From Diplonema papillatum (lineage: Eukaryota > Euglenozoa > Diplonemea > Diplonemida > Diplonemidae), in assembly GCA_030068145.1 (NCBI GenBank), contig JAPJBO010000121.1, forward strand, positions 62,001 through 126,000: a stretch of DNA of 64,000 nucleotides, read 5' to 3'. The notes under the pieces were generated by a model. That model made no database searches, was not told where the DNA came from, and worked only from the letters and a program-made list of their open reading frames with translations. Shown here piece after piece: positions 1 through 10,125 of the stretch (position 1 is its first letter; each line of letters opens with the position of its first letter). A program made the translations under genes and the position numbers.

Positions 1-82
1 GAATCCAGACAAGTCAAGTCACTTGAACAACACAGCCGAACAGGTTGGGTTTAGGGGGGCGGCACAGAGCAATCACTTTTCC
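1..82 (+). repeat. Split direct repeat A1 (left end of YR retroelement)
   Basis: These 82 bases are identical to 10289-10370. They lie immediately upstream of the gag start at 85, so the promoter and 5' leader probably lie here. Being at the window edge, the true left boundary is not visible. Confidence 0.9.
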
Positions 83-84
83 TG

Positions 85-1317
85 ATGGACGCAAATGTTG
101 AACCCCGTAGCAGATCACAAAGCGTTTTTGTTCGGAATGAGGCGAGGGAAAACACACCGGCGGCCACTGGTGGTGAGGGTGGTGTACCAGCGCCACAGTA
201 CATGAGTGCCGAGAATCTGAAAGATCAGGCAACCCGGCTTATCGGACGTGTAATCGTGTATACCGCAGGAGAAGAAGGACACCCTGCTCGTCAGTACGGC
301 GGCCTCCTCAATCGCGGCCCGAACAACACCCTCAACGTTCTGCGCAGCCGTGCCTATAACTACCTTGAAGGGTGTGTTGAACACAATGGAGAAGACGAAT
401 TTGTGCCGATGCCAGCAGAAGGATGGTATTACACCCGAATTGTGGCAGATGCCATCCACCAAACAGAGAAGGCACGGGCTAGTATCGAAGCCCTAGAGAC
501 ACAGCTGGCCCAAGCACGTTACCGAGAGCAAGCATATGTTGCTACCCAAATGTCACACGGCGACCGTGACGCATCGGCAGGGGTCTCCCAAATGCCTCAA
601 CAGCACCCTCTACCTCCTGCACTTCCGGAGCCTGACAACCTGGCGTTAACTCACCCGGCAGATGCTCATGATGTGCGTGCGTGGGAGAGCGCCATTGCCA
701 ACAGCCACGAGTTGTTAATTACTCAACTGGAATCTCGCTTGTTAGCTGGGTTGGTACACCTTCCGGGGGGTCAGATCTTACAAGAAGATTTTGACACCGT
801 GAGAGGATGGATTGTATGTGCTTCGTGGTTGCAAAATTGGGCGTCAACTCCGATGACAGCATTGGGTAACATGCAGGGTCAAAACCTTGTGTCTTTTTGG
901 AAATGGCCAAAAAAAAATTTCCGGAAAAAAAATGGGTTTTTTGAATTTTAAAAGTTTGGAACAAACTCTGCAGTATTTTTTGAGGAAGTTGAGCAAATTT
1001 TTTTTTTTCCAAAATTTTTTTTTGGGCTCCATCGGCCCCGCGGGAGCGTTTTAAAAAGACACAAGGTTTTGACCCTGCATGGTAACAAGGTCTTCCAACG
1101 CTTGCTAATACAGTATCAGTACGTTGTTCACAAGAAGCCTCGCCACCAAATTGAAGAAAAGCTTACTCTTCACAATCCCCACGTTCACCCGGTCCTGAAA
1201 GCTGCGGCTGCTGTCAAACAGCAACCATCATCGCGTGGGAAAGGACGTGGGCGCGGTTTCTCGATGCAACCACCACAGCGAAGACAGGGAAACGCCAATG
1301 CTGGGAAGGGTCATTGA
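85..1317 (+). pseudogene. gag-like ORF1 of the YR retroelement, split by a MITE
   Basis: The ATG at 85 opens a frame read as 85-869 plus 1086-1317 once the MITE 870-1081 and one 4-bp target copy are removed, giving about 338 codons ending in TGA at 1315-1317. As it stands, the frame enters the MITE and stops at 951. The middle has glutamine/alanine-rich, probably helical sequence (EALETQLAQARYREQ). The C-terminus is basic and glycine/arginine-rich (SSRGKGRGRGF), suited to nucleic-acid binding. No CCHC zinc knuckle is visible. Assignment as gag rests on its first position upstream of recombinase and RT, not on motif similarity. Confidence 0.7.
870..1081 (+). mobile_element. 212-bp MITE copy 1 (in gag), TSD GTAA
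   Basis: Inverted ends of about 29 bp start CATGCAGGGTC and end GACCCTGCATG. The 4-bp target copies GTAA lie at 866-869 and 1082-1085. The interior is A/T-homopolymer rich with a short GC block (CCCCGCGGGAGCG) near the right end. There is no coding capacity. Forward orientation (GC block on the right). Confidence 0.9.
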
Positions 1318-1386
1318 CTGGGACCTTCTCAGCTTCTCGCCGTCCAGTCGGTAGACAACTACCCCCCAAAACCCGTGTACGTTATG

Positions 1387-1948
1387 GGCAGCTCTTCGGT
1401 TAGAGTCGCACAAGGCATTTCCATTACAAAAAACTTCGGTTAGAGTCGCAAGCCATTTTCATTGAGAAAAACTTCGGTTAGAGTCGCGTAGAGCATTTCC
1501 ATTACAAAAAACTTCGGTTAGAGTCGCAAGCCATTTTCATTGAGAAAAACTTCGGTTAGAGTCGCGTAGAGCATTTCCATTACAAAAAACTTCGGTTAGA
1601 GTCGCAAGCCATTTTCATTGAGAAAAACTTCGGTTAGAGTCGCGTAGAGCATTTCCATTACAAAAAACTTCGGTTAGAGTCGCAAGCCATTTTCATTACA
1701 AAAAACTTCGGTTAGAGTCGCAAGCCATTTTCATTAGAAAAACTTCGGTTAGAGTCGCAAGCCATTTTCATTACAAAAAACTTCGGTTAGAGTCGCAAGC
1801 CATTTTCATTACAAAAAACTTCGGTTAGAGTCGCAAGCCATTTTCATTACAAAAAACTTCGGTTAGAGTCGCAAGCCATTTTCATTACAAAAAACTTCGG
1901 TTAGAGTCGCAAGCCATTTTCATTGAGAAAAACTTCGGTAAGAGTCGT
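1387..1948 (+). repeat. ~38-bp minisatellite, left arm of foldback element 1
   Basis: About 15 tandem units with core ACTTCGGTTAGAGTCGC. Two variants alternate: one continues AAGCCATTTTCATT, the other GTAGAGCATTTCCATT. The same unit forms the right arm in opposite orientation. Confidence 0.95.
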
Positions 1949-1952
1949 GTAA

Positions 1953-2164
1953 CATGCAGGGTCAGAACCTTGTGTCTTTTTAAAACGCTCCCGCGGGGCC
2001 GATGGACCCCAAAAAAAAAAGTTGGCAAAAAAAAAATTTGCTCAACTTCCGCAAAAATTACTGCAGAGTTTGTTCCAAATTTTTAAAATTTAAAAAACCC
2101 ATTTTTTTTCTGGAAACAAAATTTTGGCCATTTCCAAAAAGACACAAGGTTTTGACCCTGCATG
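1953..2164 (-). mobile_element. 212-bp MITE copy 2 (inside foldback element 1), TSD GTAA
   Basis: Complete copy in reverse orientation (GC block on the left). Target copies GTAA lie at 1949-1952 and 2165-2168. It sits exactly between the left minisatellite arm and the GTGGGT array, making a third nesting level. Confidence 0.9.
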
Positions 2165-2168
2165 GTAA

Positions 2169-2583
2169 GGTGGGTGAGTGTGGTGTGGGTGAGGTGGAGT
2201 GGTGGTGTGGGTGAGTGAGGTGGATGTGAGTAGTGTGGTGTGGGTGGTGGGGTGTGGGGTGGGTGGTTGGGGGGTTGGTGAGTGAGGTGGGTGATGTGAG
2301 AGTGGGTGTGGGGTGGGTTGGTGAGTGAGGTGGGTGAGTGTGGTGTGGGTGAGGTGGAGTGGTGGTGTGGGTGAGTGAGGTGGATGTGAGTAGTGTGGTG
2401 TGGGTGGTGGGGTGTGGGGTGGGTGGTTGGGGGGGTTGGTGAGTGAGGTGGGTGATGTGAGAGTGGGTGTGGGGTGGGTTGGTGAGTGAGGTGGGTGAGT
2501 GTGGTGTGGGTGTGAGTGGGGTGGGTGAGAGGTTGATGTGAGTGTGGTGTGGGAGTGGTCGGGTGTGGGTGGGTTGAGTGTGG
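2169..2583 (+). repeat. GTGGGT/GTGAGT-rich tandem array
   Basis: Degenerate G/T-rich array with motifs GGTGGGTGAGTG and GTGGTGTGGG. It contains a higher-order duplication of about 180 bp (2165-2340 resembles 2336-2520). The long reading frames on the opposite strand here are repeat artefacts. Confidence 0.9.
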
Positions 2584-2584
2584 T

Positions 2585-2842
2585 GCCAACACAGGTCAAA
2601 CTGGATTTCTGTCTTGATCTTCCCTTTGGAAGAGACACAGGCTAAACCAGGTTTCTGTCTTGAGGCACTTGCCAACACAGGTCAAACTGGATTTCTGTCT
2701 TGATCTTCCCTTGGGAAGAGACACAGGCTAAACCAGGTTTCTGTCTTGAGGCCACACTTGCCAACACAGGTCAAACTGGATTTCTGTCTTGATCTTCCCT
2801 TGGGAAGAGACACAGGCTAAACCAGGTTTCTGTCTTGAGGCC
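2585..2842 (+). repeat. Three tandem ~85-bp repeats
   Basis: Three copies of a unit starting GCCAACACAGGTCAAACTGG and ending near TTTCTGTCTTGAGGC. Each unit contains two related halves sharing TTTCTGTCTTGA, so the array probably grew from a shorter ancestor. Confidence 0.9.
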
Positions 2843-2877
<35 letters not shown>

Positions 2878-2878
2878 T
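2843..2878 (+). repeat. (CTTT)n microsatellite
   Basis: About nine CTTT units followed by a pyrimidine-rich stretch ending TTTTTGCAG at about 2925, just before the ORF at 2944; it resembles a polypyrimidine tract and 3' splice site. Confidence 0.85.
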
Positions 2879-2943
2879 ATTTTGTCCTTTATTTTCTCTC
2901 TGCTCCCTTTCTTTCTTTTTGCAGCACAAGTGTCCAGCACAAA

Positions 2944-3405
2944 ATGAAGGGAGCAAGGAACACACACAAAGTTGCTGAGCTTTATGTGGCCCAATGGAAG
3001 CTTCATCATGGGGGGAAAGACAAGCTTCATTTTACTCTTCTGGCTGTTGGGGATGCTTTTCGAACAGTGTATGGTGATATATTCAAGCAGGAGGCACCTG
3101 AGGAGGTGGCAGCATTGCAGAAGACAGTAGAGTCCTTGCAGCTGGCTTTGAAGATTCTGAAGGAAACTGAGGCTGATCAAGTGTCTGTCTGTGCTGCAAG
3201 CAGTGCTCCGTCAAGCTCCCCTGGGGAAGAGCCAAAGAGGAGAAAGGTCGAAGCAGTTCCTGCAGTTGCAGCAGCAACTCATCGATGTCTCGATTGTGTT
3301 GATGATATTGATGACCTTTATGACATTGATGACATTGATGAAGACCCTGAAGCAGAACAGCCAAGTGTCCCGCTCTTTCCTATTTGTTACGACATCCTCT
3401 GGTAG
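2944..3405 (+). CDS. Unidentified 153-aa ORF carried inside foldback element 1
   Basis: The frame starts with ATG in context AAAATGA and ends with TAG. The first 100 residues look like a folded or helical protein (segment EVAALQKTVESLQLALKILK has coiled-coil spacing). Next come a basic nuclear-signal-like EPKRRKVE and a very acidic repeat (DDIDDLYDIDDIDE). Base composition is less GC-rich than host exons. A pyrimidine tract ending in AG precedes it and A-rich runs follow from 3555, so it could be a captured retroposed gene fragment or the last exon of a spliced gene. I do not recognise the family and it shows no transposase motif. Confidence 0.45.
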   Translation: MKGARNTHKVAELYVAQWKLHHGGKDKLHFTLLAVGDAFRTVYGDIFKQEAPEEVAALQKTVESLQLALKILKETEADQVSVCAASSAPSSSPGEEPKRRKVEAVPAVAAATHRCLDCVDDIDDLYDIDDIDEDPEAEQPSVPLFPICYDILW

Positions 3406-3554
3406 TTCTGTTTTTTTCAAGCAAAAGCTCTCTTACTTTCTATTTTTTCCTGTTTTGAATTGCTACTCTCCTGTCATTTTTTCCCTCCTTCCTTCCAATT
3501 TAAATGCCATTCTACTTTAGAATGGGAGGTGTTCCTGAACACCAAGTTGAAAAC

Positions 3555-3651
3555 CAAAAAAAAAAACACAAAAAAAAAAAAAAAAAAAAAAACCAAAAAA
3601 AAAAAAAAAAAAAAGGGGCCCTCCCCCCGAAAAAAAAAAAAAAAAAAAAAA
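3555..3651 (+). repeat. A-rich tracts after the captured ORF
   Basis: Near-continuous runs of A broken only by CC and one GGGGCCCTCCCCCCG block, beginning about 150 bp after the ORF stop. This is consistent with a retroposed poly(A) tail but also with simple-sequence expansion. Confidence 0.8.
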
Positions 3652-3778
3652 AGGGAGGGGGTGGAGATTAGGGGGGCTGGCGAATGCCGTAAGTCCTCGA
3701 CACTCCACCTAAAAAAAAAAAACGCGCCTTGTTGACTACCACCCTCACTGAGGCTCTGGTGGTGAGGAAATGTCAACA

Positions 3779-4522
3779 GTTTTTTGTAATGGAAATGCTC
3801 TACGCAACCCTAACCGAAGTTTTTTGTAATGAAAATGGCTTGCGACTCTAACCGAAGTTTTTTGTAATGAAAATGGCTTGCGACTCTAACCGAAGTTTTT
3901 TGTAATGAAAATGGCTTGCGACTCTAACCGAAGTTTTTTGTAATGAAAATGCTCTATGCGACTCTAACCGAAGTTTTTCTCAATGAAAATGGCTTGCGAC
4001 TCTAACCGAAGTTTTTTGTAATGAAAATGCTCTACGCGACTCTAACCGAAGTTTTTCTCAATGAAAATGGCTTGCGACTCTAACCGAAGTTTTTTGTAAT
4101 GAAAATGCTCTACGCGACTCTAACCGAAGTTTTTCTCAATGAAAATGGCTTGCGACTCTAACCGAAGTTTTTTGTAATGAAAATGGCTTGCAACTCTAAC
4201 CGAAGTTTTTTGCAATGAAAATGGCTTGCGACTCTAACCGAAGTTTTTTGTAATGAAAATGGCTTGCGACTCTAACCGAAGTTTTTTGTAATGAAAATGG
4301 CTTGCGACTCTAACCGAAGTTTTTTGTAATGGAAATGCTCTACGCGACTCTAACCGAAGTTTTTCTCAATGAAAATGGCTTGCGACTCTAACCGAAGTTT
4401 TTTGTAATGAAAATGCTCTACGCGACTCTAACCGAAGTTTTTCTCAATGAAAATGGCTTGCGACTCTAACCGAAGTTTTTTGTAATGGAAATGCTCTACG
4501 CGACTCTAACCGAAGAGCTGCC
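3779..4522 (-). repeat. ~38-bp minisatellite, right arm of foldback element 1
   Basis: About 19 units with core GCGACTCTAACCGAAGT, the reverse complement of the left-arm unit, with the same two alternating variants. Together the arms could form a hairpin of more than 500 bp. Confidence 0.95.
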
Positions 4523-4527
4523 ACGTT

Positions 4528-5946
4528 ATGCAAGTCCCGATTACCTCGTTTCCCCAACCTTCATCTCGACCTCTCAAAAGCTGGTTTCGCATCCAGACAA
4601 GACAGCCCATTATTCAGCCAAGAGTTGCTTCCCGACACCACCACCTCTCGTTCCAGCTTGTGCCTCATCAAACCGCTCGTTCAACAGGTTGCTGCCTCCG
4701 CTTGTCCCCGCATCCGTCGTCGGTCAATCAGCCCTTGGCAATGCAAGTGTCGAGTGCTGTAGACCAGCCGCAAACAATTGTTGCGAGGGCAATCCTGACT
4801 CACGTTGCAACGTCTGCCCGGAGGAATCGGGTTGGAGTCACAAGCCGCGCGCCGGAACGGTTGACCGCACCGATTGTGGCAGCTGCAAGACTGCAACGCA
4901 TGGTCGAAGGAATGTGGGCGGCGTCAACCACAGATACCAGGAAGTATCTCTGGCAACGATTGACAGCATGGGCGCAGCAACATGCTCTTCCGCTAAATGC
5001 AGACACGGCGGTGCTCTTCGTAATGGCCACAGGGGTCTCAATAGGGAGCCAGCTGTCATACAGCAAGACACTGTCTGCAATATTTCGCCACCTTGGGTTC
5101 AACAACCAGGCACTTTTGAGCGCCGCGTCTGCTCTACGTGCACAGGGAGCGCTGATCCCGGAAACACAGGCACCGCCGATCCCGCGTATCATGCAGGGTC
5201 AAAACCTTGTGTCTTTTTGGAAATGGCAAAAAAAAAAATTCCGGAAAAAAATTGGGTTTTTTGAATTTTAAAAGTTTGGAACAAACTCTGCAGTAATTTT
5301 TGAGGAAGTTGAGCAAAATTTTTTTTTCCCGGAAATTTTTTTAGGGCTCCATCGGCCCCGCGGGAGCGTTTTAAAAAGACACAAGGTTTTGACCCTGCAT
5401 GGTATGACGCTCCTGCGGTGGATTGCTCGACAGACACCGCGTGTTCGCCTTGCTGCTATGGTGGCATGGAAATCCGCCAGCAGATGGGGAGAAACGCAGT
5501 GCCTCACGTCACAGCAGTTCATCCTCGTCTCCAGCAACGAGGTGATCATCGACTGGTTCACCACGCCGAAGTCAAGCCGAGCCAACCCGTACCGAGCATC
5601 TCGACTTGTTGTAATTGTTGGACCGCTGACGGAGTTTATTGCACACCTCTACCAGAAGCTCGCACCGTTCGCCCAGCTCACCGACCTGACAACGGATCGG
5701 CTTACCAGGAGCTGGAGGCAAGACCCGGTAATGTCTCCATACAGCGCCCACAGTATCAAGCGCGGGGCAATCACCTATCTGCTCTTTCTCCTCGGACAGG
5801 GCGCACCCATTCAGCCCGAGCTAATCTCCCGAGTAGCCAAGCACCAAGCCGAAGTGGGTTTAGCGTCAATGACTATCCGCTATGCAGGCGATATGATAGC
5901 CTTGGCACGGGCCCTTCGGACTCAGGATGTTACTCGATTCCTGTAG
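4528..5946 (+). pseudogene. Tyrosine recombinase (YR) of the retroelement, split by a MITE
   Basis: Read as 4528-5189 plus 5406-5946 this gives 400 codons ending in TAG; the MITE 5190-5401 and one GTAT copy are the only interruption. As it stands the frame stops at 5271 inside the MITE. The N-terminal half resembles a core-binding SAM-like domain (REAs such as WQRLTAWAQQHALPL and YSKTLSAIFRHLGF). The C-terminal half has the catalytic pattern: Arg I in SRWGETQCL, box II HSIKRGA, and the nucleophile in TIRYAGD. The family joins circular cDNA to target DNA. Its ATG lies in the 8-bp duplication of foldback element 1. Confidence 0.85.
5190..5401 (+). mobile_element. 212-bp MITE copy 3 (in recombinase), TSD GTAT
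   Basis: Complete copy in forward orientation, with target copies GTAT at 5186-5189 and 5402-5405. Insert plus one target copy is 216 bp, so the downstream frame number is unchanged, but the MITE itself contains stops. Confidence 0.9.
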
Positions 5947-6433
5947 GGCCCAGCTTTTATTCTGGAAACTCACGAGATCGCCTGCCTTGTGTAGCACGGG
6001 CACATACCATTACGCGGCGTGCACATAGCTCACGTCTTCCGCAGACAGAATCAGAAATGAAAGCGCCACTGCATGTCACTTCTGTGGAGCCTATGCACAT
6101 ACAACGTCTGCGTGATCGACTTCTCCCCGAAAGAAAGGCTCGTTTCGACGAAGTCTGGAATAAAACATTTTTTCCGACGCTACCACAGCTACCACAGTCA
6201 GTTCCACACAGTTTTTCGCAAAAGAGTAAGTTTCAAGAGCGTCATGCTGAAGAGTTGGTAAAATGCGGAGTTGCCCAGCCTGCAGAAGGCCCAGGGAAGT
6301 TGCAGAATGTTCCCTTTACGGTACTGGAGGAGAAACCCACCGGTTTCAGACAACGGTTCATTCTCTGGACTAAGCAGGCCAACGAAATAGCAGCAAAGGA
6401 GGGGTACAAAGCCGATGTGCCTTTAGGGCATAT

Positions 6434-6645
6434 CATGCAGGGTCAAAACCTTGTGTCTTTTTGAAAATGGCAAAAAAAAAATTTCCGGAAAAAAAGTGGG
6501 TTTTTTGAATTTTAAAAGTTTGGAACAAACTCTGCAGTAATTTTTGAGGAAGTTGAGCAAATTTTTTTTTTTCCAAATTTTTTTTTTGGGCTCCATCGGC
6601 CCCGCGGGAGCGTTTTAAAAAGACACAAGGTTTTGACCCTGCATG
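6434..6645 (+). mobile_element. 212-bp MITE copy 4 (in RT), TSD ATAT
   Basis: Forward-orientation copy with ATAT at 6430-6433 and 6646-6649. The right target copy doubles as the left target of the next MITE. Confidence 0.9.
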
Positions 6646-6649
6646 ATAT

Positions 6650-6860
6650 CATGCAGGGTCAGAACCTTGTGTCTTTTTAAAACGCTCCTGCGGGGCCGAT
6701 GGACCCCAAAAAAAAATTTGGCAAAAAAAAATTTTGCTCAACTTCCACAAAAATTACCGCAGAGTTTGTTCCAAACTTTTAAAATTCAAAAACCCCATTT
6801 TTTTTCTGGAAATAAAATTTTGGCCATTTCCAAAAAGACACAAGGTTCTGACCCTGCATG
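6650..6860 (-). mobile_element. 211-bp MITE copy 5, adjacent and inverted to copy 4, TSD ATAT
   Basis: Reverse-orientation copy immediately after copy 4, ending at ATAT 6861-6864. Three ATAT copies bracket the pair, so the second insertion reused the duplicated target of the first. Both ends carry AGAACCTTGTG/CAAGGTTCTG, a compensating change shared by its two termini. Confidence 0.9.
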
Positions 6861-8111
6861 ATATCTCAAACTATTTGCATGCAGCAATTGACCATTGTGG
6901 AAGTATGCGTGATTTCCGTACAGGATTTTTTGCGATCGAAATACCGATCACTTCACGGGAGTGTTTCCGTTTTCCAACGGACTCCGGAAGTTGGTATGAG
7001 CTCACACGTCTGCCCATGGGACACACGTGCTCACCAGAACTGATGCATACATTGGCCGCCTCAGCAGCAGGTGATCCTGGGTACGTAGTATCAGCATGTG
7101 CGGCCACCGGAGTCTCCACCCAAGTGTGGATAGACAACATCAGGTACACTGGTGATCGATCAGACGTTGTGCGGGAAACACAGCGGCTGGACAGCGTAGC
7201 CCAAAAGTGCCGAATCACCTGGAAACAGGCTGATAATGTGGATTTGGGTGAACAGTATGATTTCCTAGGTGTTGCTTTTGACCACAAAGAAAAGACAGTA
7301 GCTCCAGGCGGGTCTACACCTTGTCCGAGCTACACCTTGTCGGACAAGGTGTAGTTGGGGCTCCCGGACAAGGTGTAGTTGGGTGCCGGACAAGGTGTAG
7401 TTGGGTGCCGGACAAGGTGTAGTTAGGGCTGCCGGACAAGGTGTAGTTGGGTGCCGGACAAGGTGTAGTTGGCTGCCGGACAAGGTGTAGTCAGGGCTCC
7501 CGGACAAGGTGTAGTTGGCCCCTGGCTATTTTGGATTGGCCCAACTACACCTTGTCCGGCAGCCCCAACTACACCTTGTCCGACAAGGTGTAGTTGGGGC
7601 TCCCGGACAAGGTGTAGTTGGGTGCCGGACAAGGTGTAGTTGGCTGCCGGACAAGGTGTAGTTGGCTGCCGGACAAGGTGTAGTTGGCCCCTGGCTATTT
7701 TGGATTGGTCCAACTACACCTTGTCCGGCAGCCCCAACTACACCTTGTCCGGCAGCCAACTACACCTTGTCAGACAAAGTGTAGTTGGCTGCCGGACAAG
7801 GTGTAGTTGGCCCCTGGCTATTTTGGATTGGTCCAACTACACCTTGTCCGGCAGCCCCAACTACACCTTGTCCGGTAGCCAACTACACCTTGTCAGACAA
7901 AGTGTAGTTGGCTGCCGACAAGGTGTAGTTGGCCCTGGCTATTTTGGATTGGTCAACTACACCTTGTCCGGGAGCGTCCACTACACCTTGTGCGGCAGCC
8001 AACTACACCTTGTCCGACAAGGTGTAGTTGGGGCTCCCCGGACAAGGTGTAGTTGGCCCCTGGCTATTTTGGATTGGTCCAACTACACCTTGTCCAGGAG
8101 CATCCAACTAC

Positions 8112-8329
8112 CATGCAGGGTCAAAACCTTGTGTCTTTTTAAAACGCTCCCGCGGGGCTGATGGAGCCCTAAAATTTTTTTTTGAAAAAAAAAATTTTGC
8201 TCACTTCCTCAAAAATTAAAAATTACTGCAGAGTTTGTTCCAAACTTTTAAAATTCAAAAAGCCCATTTTTTTTCTGGAAATTTTTTTTTGGCCATTTCC
8301 AAAAAGACACAAGGTTTTGACCCTGCATG
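8112..8329 (-). mobile_element. 218-bp MITE copy 6 (inside foldback element 2), TSD CTAC
   Basis: Reverse-orientation copy with CTAC at 8108-8111 and 8330-8333. It is slightly longer through expansion of A/T homopolymers and a duplicated AAAAATTA. Confidence 0.9.
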
Positions 8330-8579
8330 CTACACCTTGTCCGGCAGCTACACCTTGTCAGACAAAGTGTAGTTGGCTGCCGGACAAGGTGTAGTTGGCC
8401 CCTGGCTATTTTGGATTGGTCCAACTACACCTTGTCCGGGAGCGTCCAACTACACCTTGTCCGACAAGGTGTAGTTGGGGCTCCCCGGACAAGGTGTAGT
8501 TGGCCCCTGGCTATTTTGGATTGGTCCAACTACACCTTGTCCGGCAAGGTGTAGTTGGACGCTCCCGGACAAGGTGTAG

Positions 8580-8690
8580 CATGAGGGGTCAAAACCTTGT
8601 GTCTTTTTAAAACACTCCCACGGGGCTGATGGACCCCAAAAAAAATTTTTGGAAAAAAAAAATTTTGCTCAACTTCCTCAAAAATTACTG
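8580..8690 (-). mobile_element. MITE fragment (left part only)
   Basis: Starts CATGAGGGGTC, a decayed terminus, and runs to the central AAAAATTACTG, where it stops abruptly before the next MITE. The right half is missing. Confidence 0.8.
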
Positions 8691-8696
8691 GTATAG

Positions 8697-8881
8697 CATG
8701 CAGGGTCAAAACCTTGTGTCTTTTCAAAAACGCTCCCGCTGGAAAAAAAAAAAATTGCTCAACATCATCAAAAATTACTGCAGAGTTTGTTCCAAATTTT
8801 TAAAATTCAAAAAACCCATTTTTTTTTTGGAAACAAAATTTTGGCCATTTCCAAAAAGACACAAGGTTTTGACCCTGCATG
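8697..8881 (-). mobile_element. 185-bp MITE copy 7, TSD ATAG
   Basis: Complete termini, with ATAG at 8693-8696 and 8882-8885. About 27 bp around the GC block are deleted, showing that the interior is dispensable. Confidence 0.85.
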
Positions 8882-10125
8882 ATAGTTGGGTGTCGGACAA
8901 GGTGTAGTTGGGTGCCGGACAAGGTGTAGTTAGGGCTGCCGGACAAGGTGTAGTTGGCTGCCGGACAAGGTGTAGTTGGCTGCCGGACAAGGTGTAGTTG
9001 GGGCTCCCGGACAAGGTGTAGTTGGGTGCCGGACAAGGTGTAGTTGGCTGCCGGACAAGGTGTAGTTAGGGCTCCCGGACAAGGTGTAGTTGGCCCCTGG
9101 CTATTTTGGATTGGCCCAACTACACCTTGTCCGGCAGCCCCAACTACACCTTGTCCGACAAGGTGTAGTTAGGGCTGCCGGACAAGGTGTAGTTGAGGCT
9201 GCCGGACAAGGTGTAGTTGGCCGCCGGACAAGGTGTAGTTAGGGCTCCCCGGACAAGGTGTAGTTGGCCCCTGGCTATTTTGGATTGGGCCAACTACACC
9301 TTGTCCGGGAGCGTCCAACTACACCTTGTCCGACAAGGTGTAGCTCGGACAAGGTGTAGACCCGCCTAGCTCCAGCACAAAAGTTGCTACAAAAGATCGA
9401 CGCAGTTGACCTATCACAGACCACTGCTTCCGAGTTGGAGTCATTGGGGGGAAGGTTGTTGCATGCAAGCGCTGTGGCAGCTGTGTCCCCAGGCGATTTT
9501 TGGTTTGCCTTGAAGTTTTTGAGACGCGTAATGAACGCACTCAACCGTGGAGAACGACAGGAAGTGGATATCGTGAAAGTACCTCCGTCCGCAAGGCGGG
9601 AGCTGCAGCGATGGAGAAACGCGGTAAAGAGGTCAAGAAGGATGCAACAGGGCTCACAAGAGCCGGCAGCAACGGTCTTTGTTGATGCCTCTTTGTCCGG
9701 CTGGGGAGGGGTAATTGTAAACCGGACCACGGCCGAGATGACGGTCGTTGGAGACAAGTGGGATAAACTGAGGGCAGATGAACATATCAATGTCTTAGAG
9801 GCATGGGCCTTAAAAGAAACCTTGTCTCGTTTACCGGAATCACTCCGGGGTTCCCACTTAGACATACGGGTGGACAACACCACAGTGATGGGAGCAGCAA
9901 GGAAAGGAGTGAGCTCGCGATCATTCGCGTTGAATCAGGCCGTAATGGCAGCGATACACATCCTCCAGGAGCTCAATTGCACATGGTCGATACGCTGGGT
10001 GAAATCTGGGGACAACCCAGCTGACCTACCCTCTCGTGTGCACCCATCTCGACTAGCTTCCCCTGCACTTGTGCAGGAGGTCGCACAAGCAATCGGGGCT
10101 TTCTTAACTGGCGATGGGGTGGCGG

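Larger units (their letters stand above)
1387..4522. mobile_element. Foldback-type DNA element 1, 8-bp TSD ACGTTATG
   Basis: A 3136-bp insertion between direct copies of ACGTTATG at 1379-1386 and 4523-4530. Its ends are inverted (left starts GGCAGCTCTTCGG, right ends CCGAAGAGCTGCC) and continue into inverted arrays of a ~38-bp repeat, about 15 copies on the left and 19 on the right. The middle holds a MITE, a GTGGGT array, three ~85-bp repeats, a CTTT microsatellite, an ORF and A-rich tracts. No transposase is present, so it is non-autonomous. An 8-bp duplication fits hAT, P or Merlin; the superfamily cannot be fixed. It lies between gag and recombinase, and the recombinase ATG falls inside the target duplication, so both ORFs survive. 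Confidence 0.85.
7307..9366. mobile_element. Foldback-type DNA element 2, 8-bp TSD TAGCTCCA
   Basis: A 2060-bp insertion between TAGCTCCA at 7299-7306 and 9367-9374. The ends are perfect inverted repeats of at least 45 bp (left starts GGCGGGTCTACACCTTGTCC). The body is almost wholly built from short units reading CTACACCTTGTCCGG or its complement, in alternating blocks and punctuated by about nine copies of CTGGCTATTTTGGATTGG. MITE copies at 8112-8329, 8580-8690 and 8697-8881 lie inside. There is no coding capacity. Removal with one target copy joins the RT frame (VAP) to the RNase H frame (AQK) in phase. Confidence 0.85.

Noticed and set aside
2058..2678. Long minus-strand ORFs rich in His/Pro/Thr
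   Set aside because: Artefacts of the GTGGGT array, open in several frames with the same low-complexity pattern.
870..5401. MITEs in ORFs might be introner elements, spliced out as introns
   Set aside because: Left targets such as GTAA and GTAT would give a GT donor, but the required 3' end is ...CATG, not AG, and other copies have ATAT, CTAC or ATAA targets with no GT. Canonical splicing cannot restore the frames.
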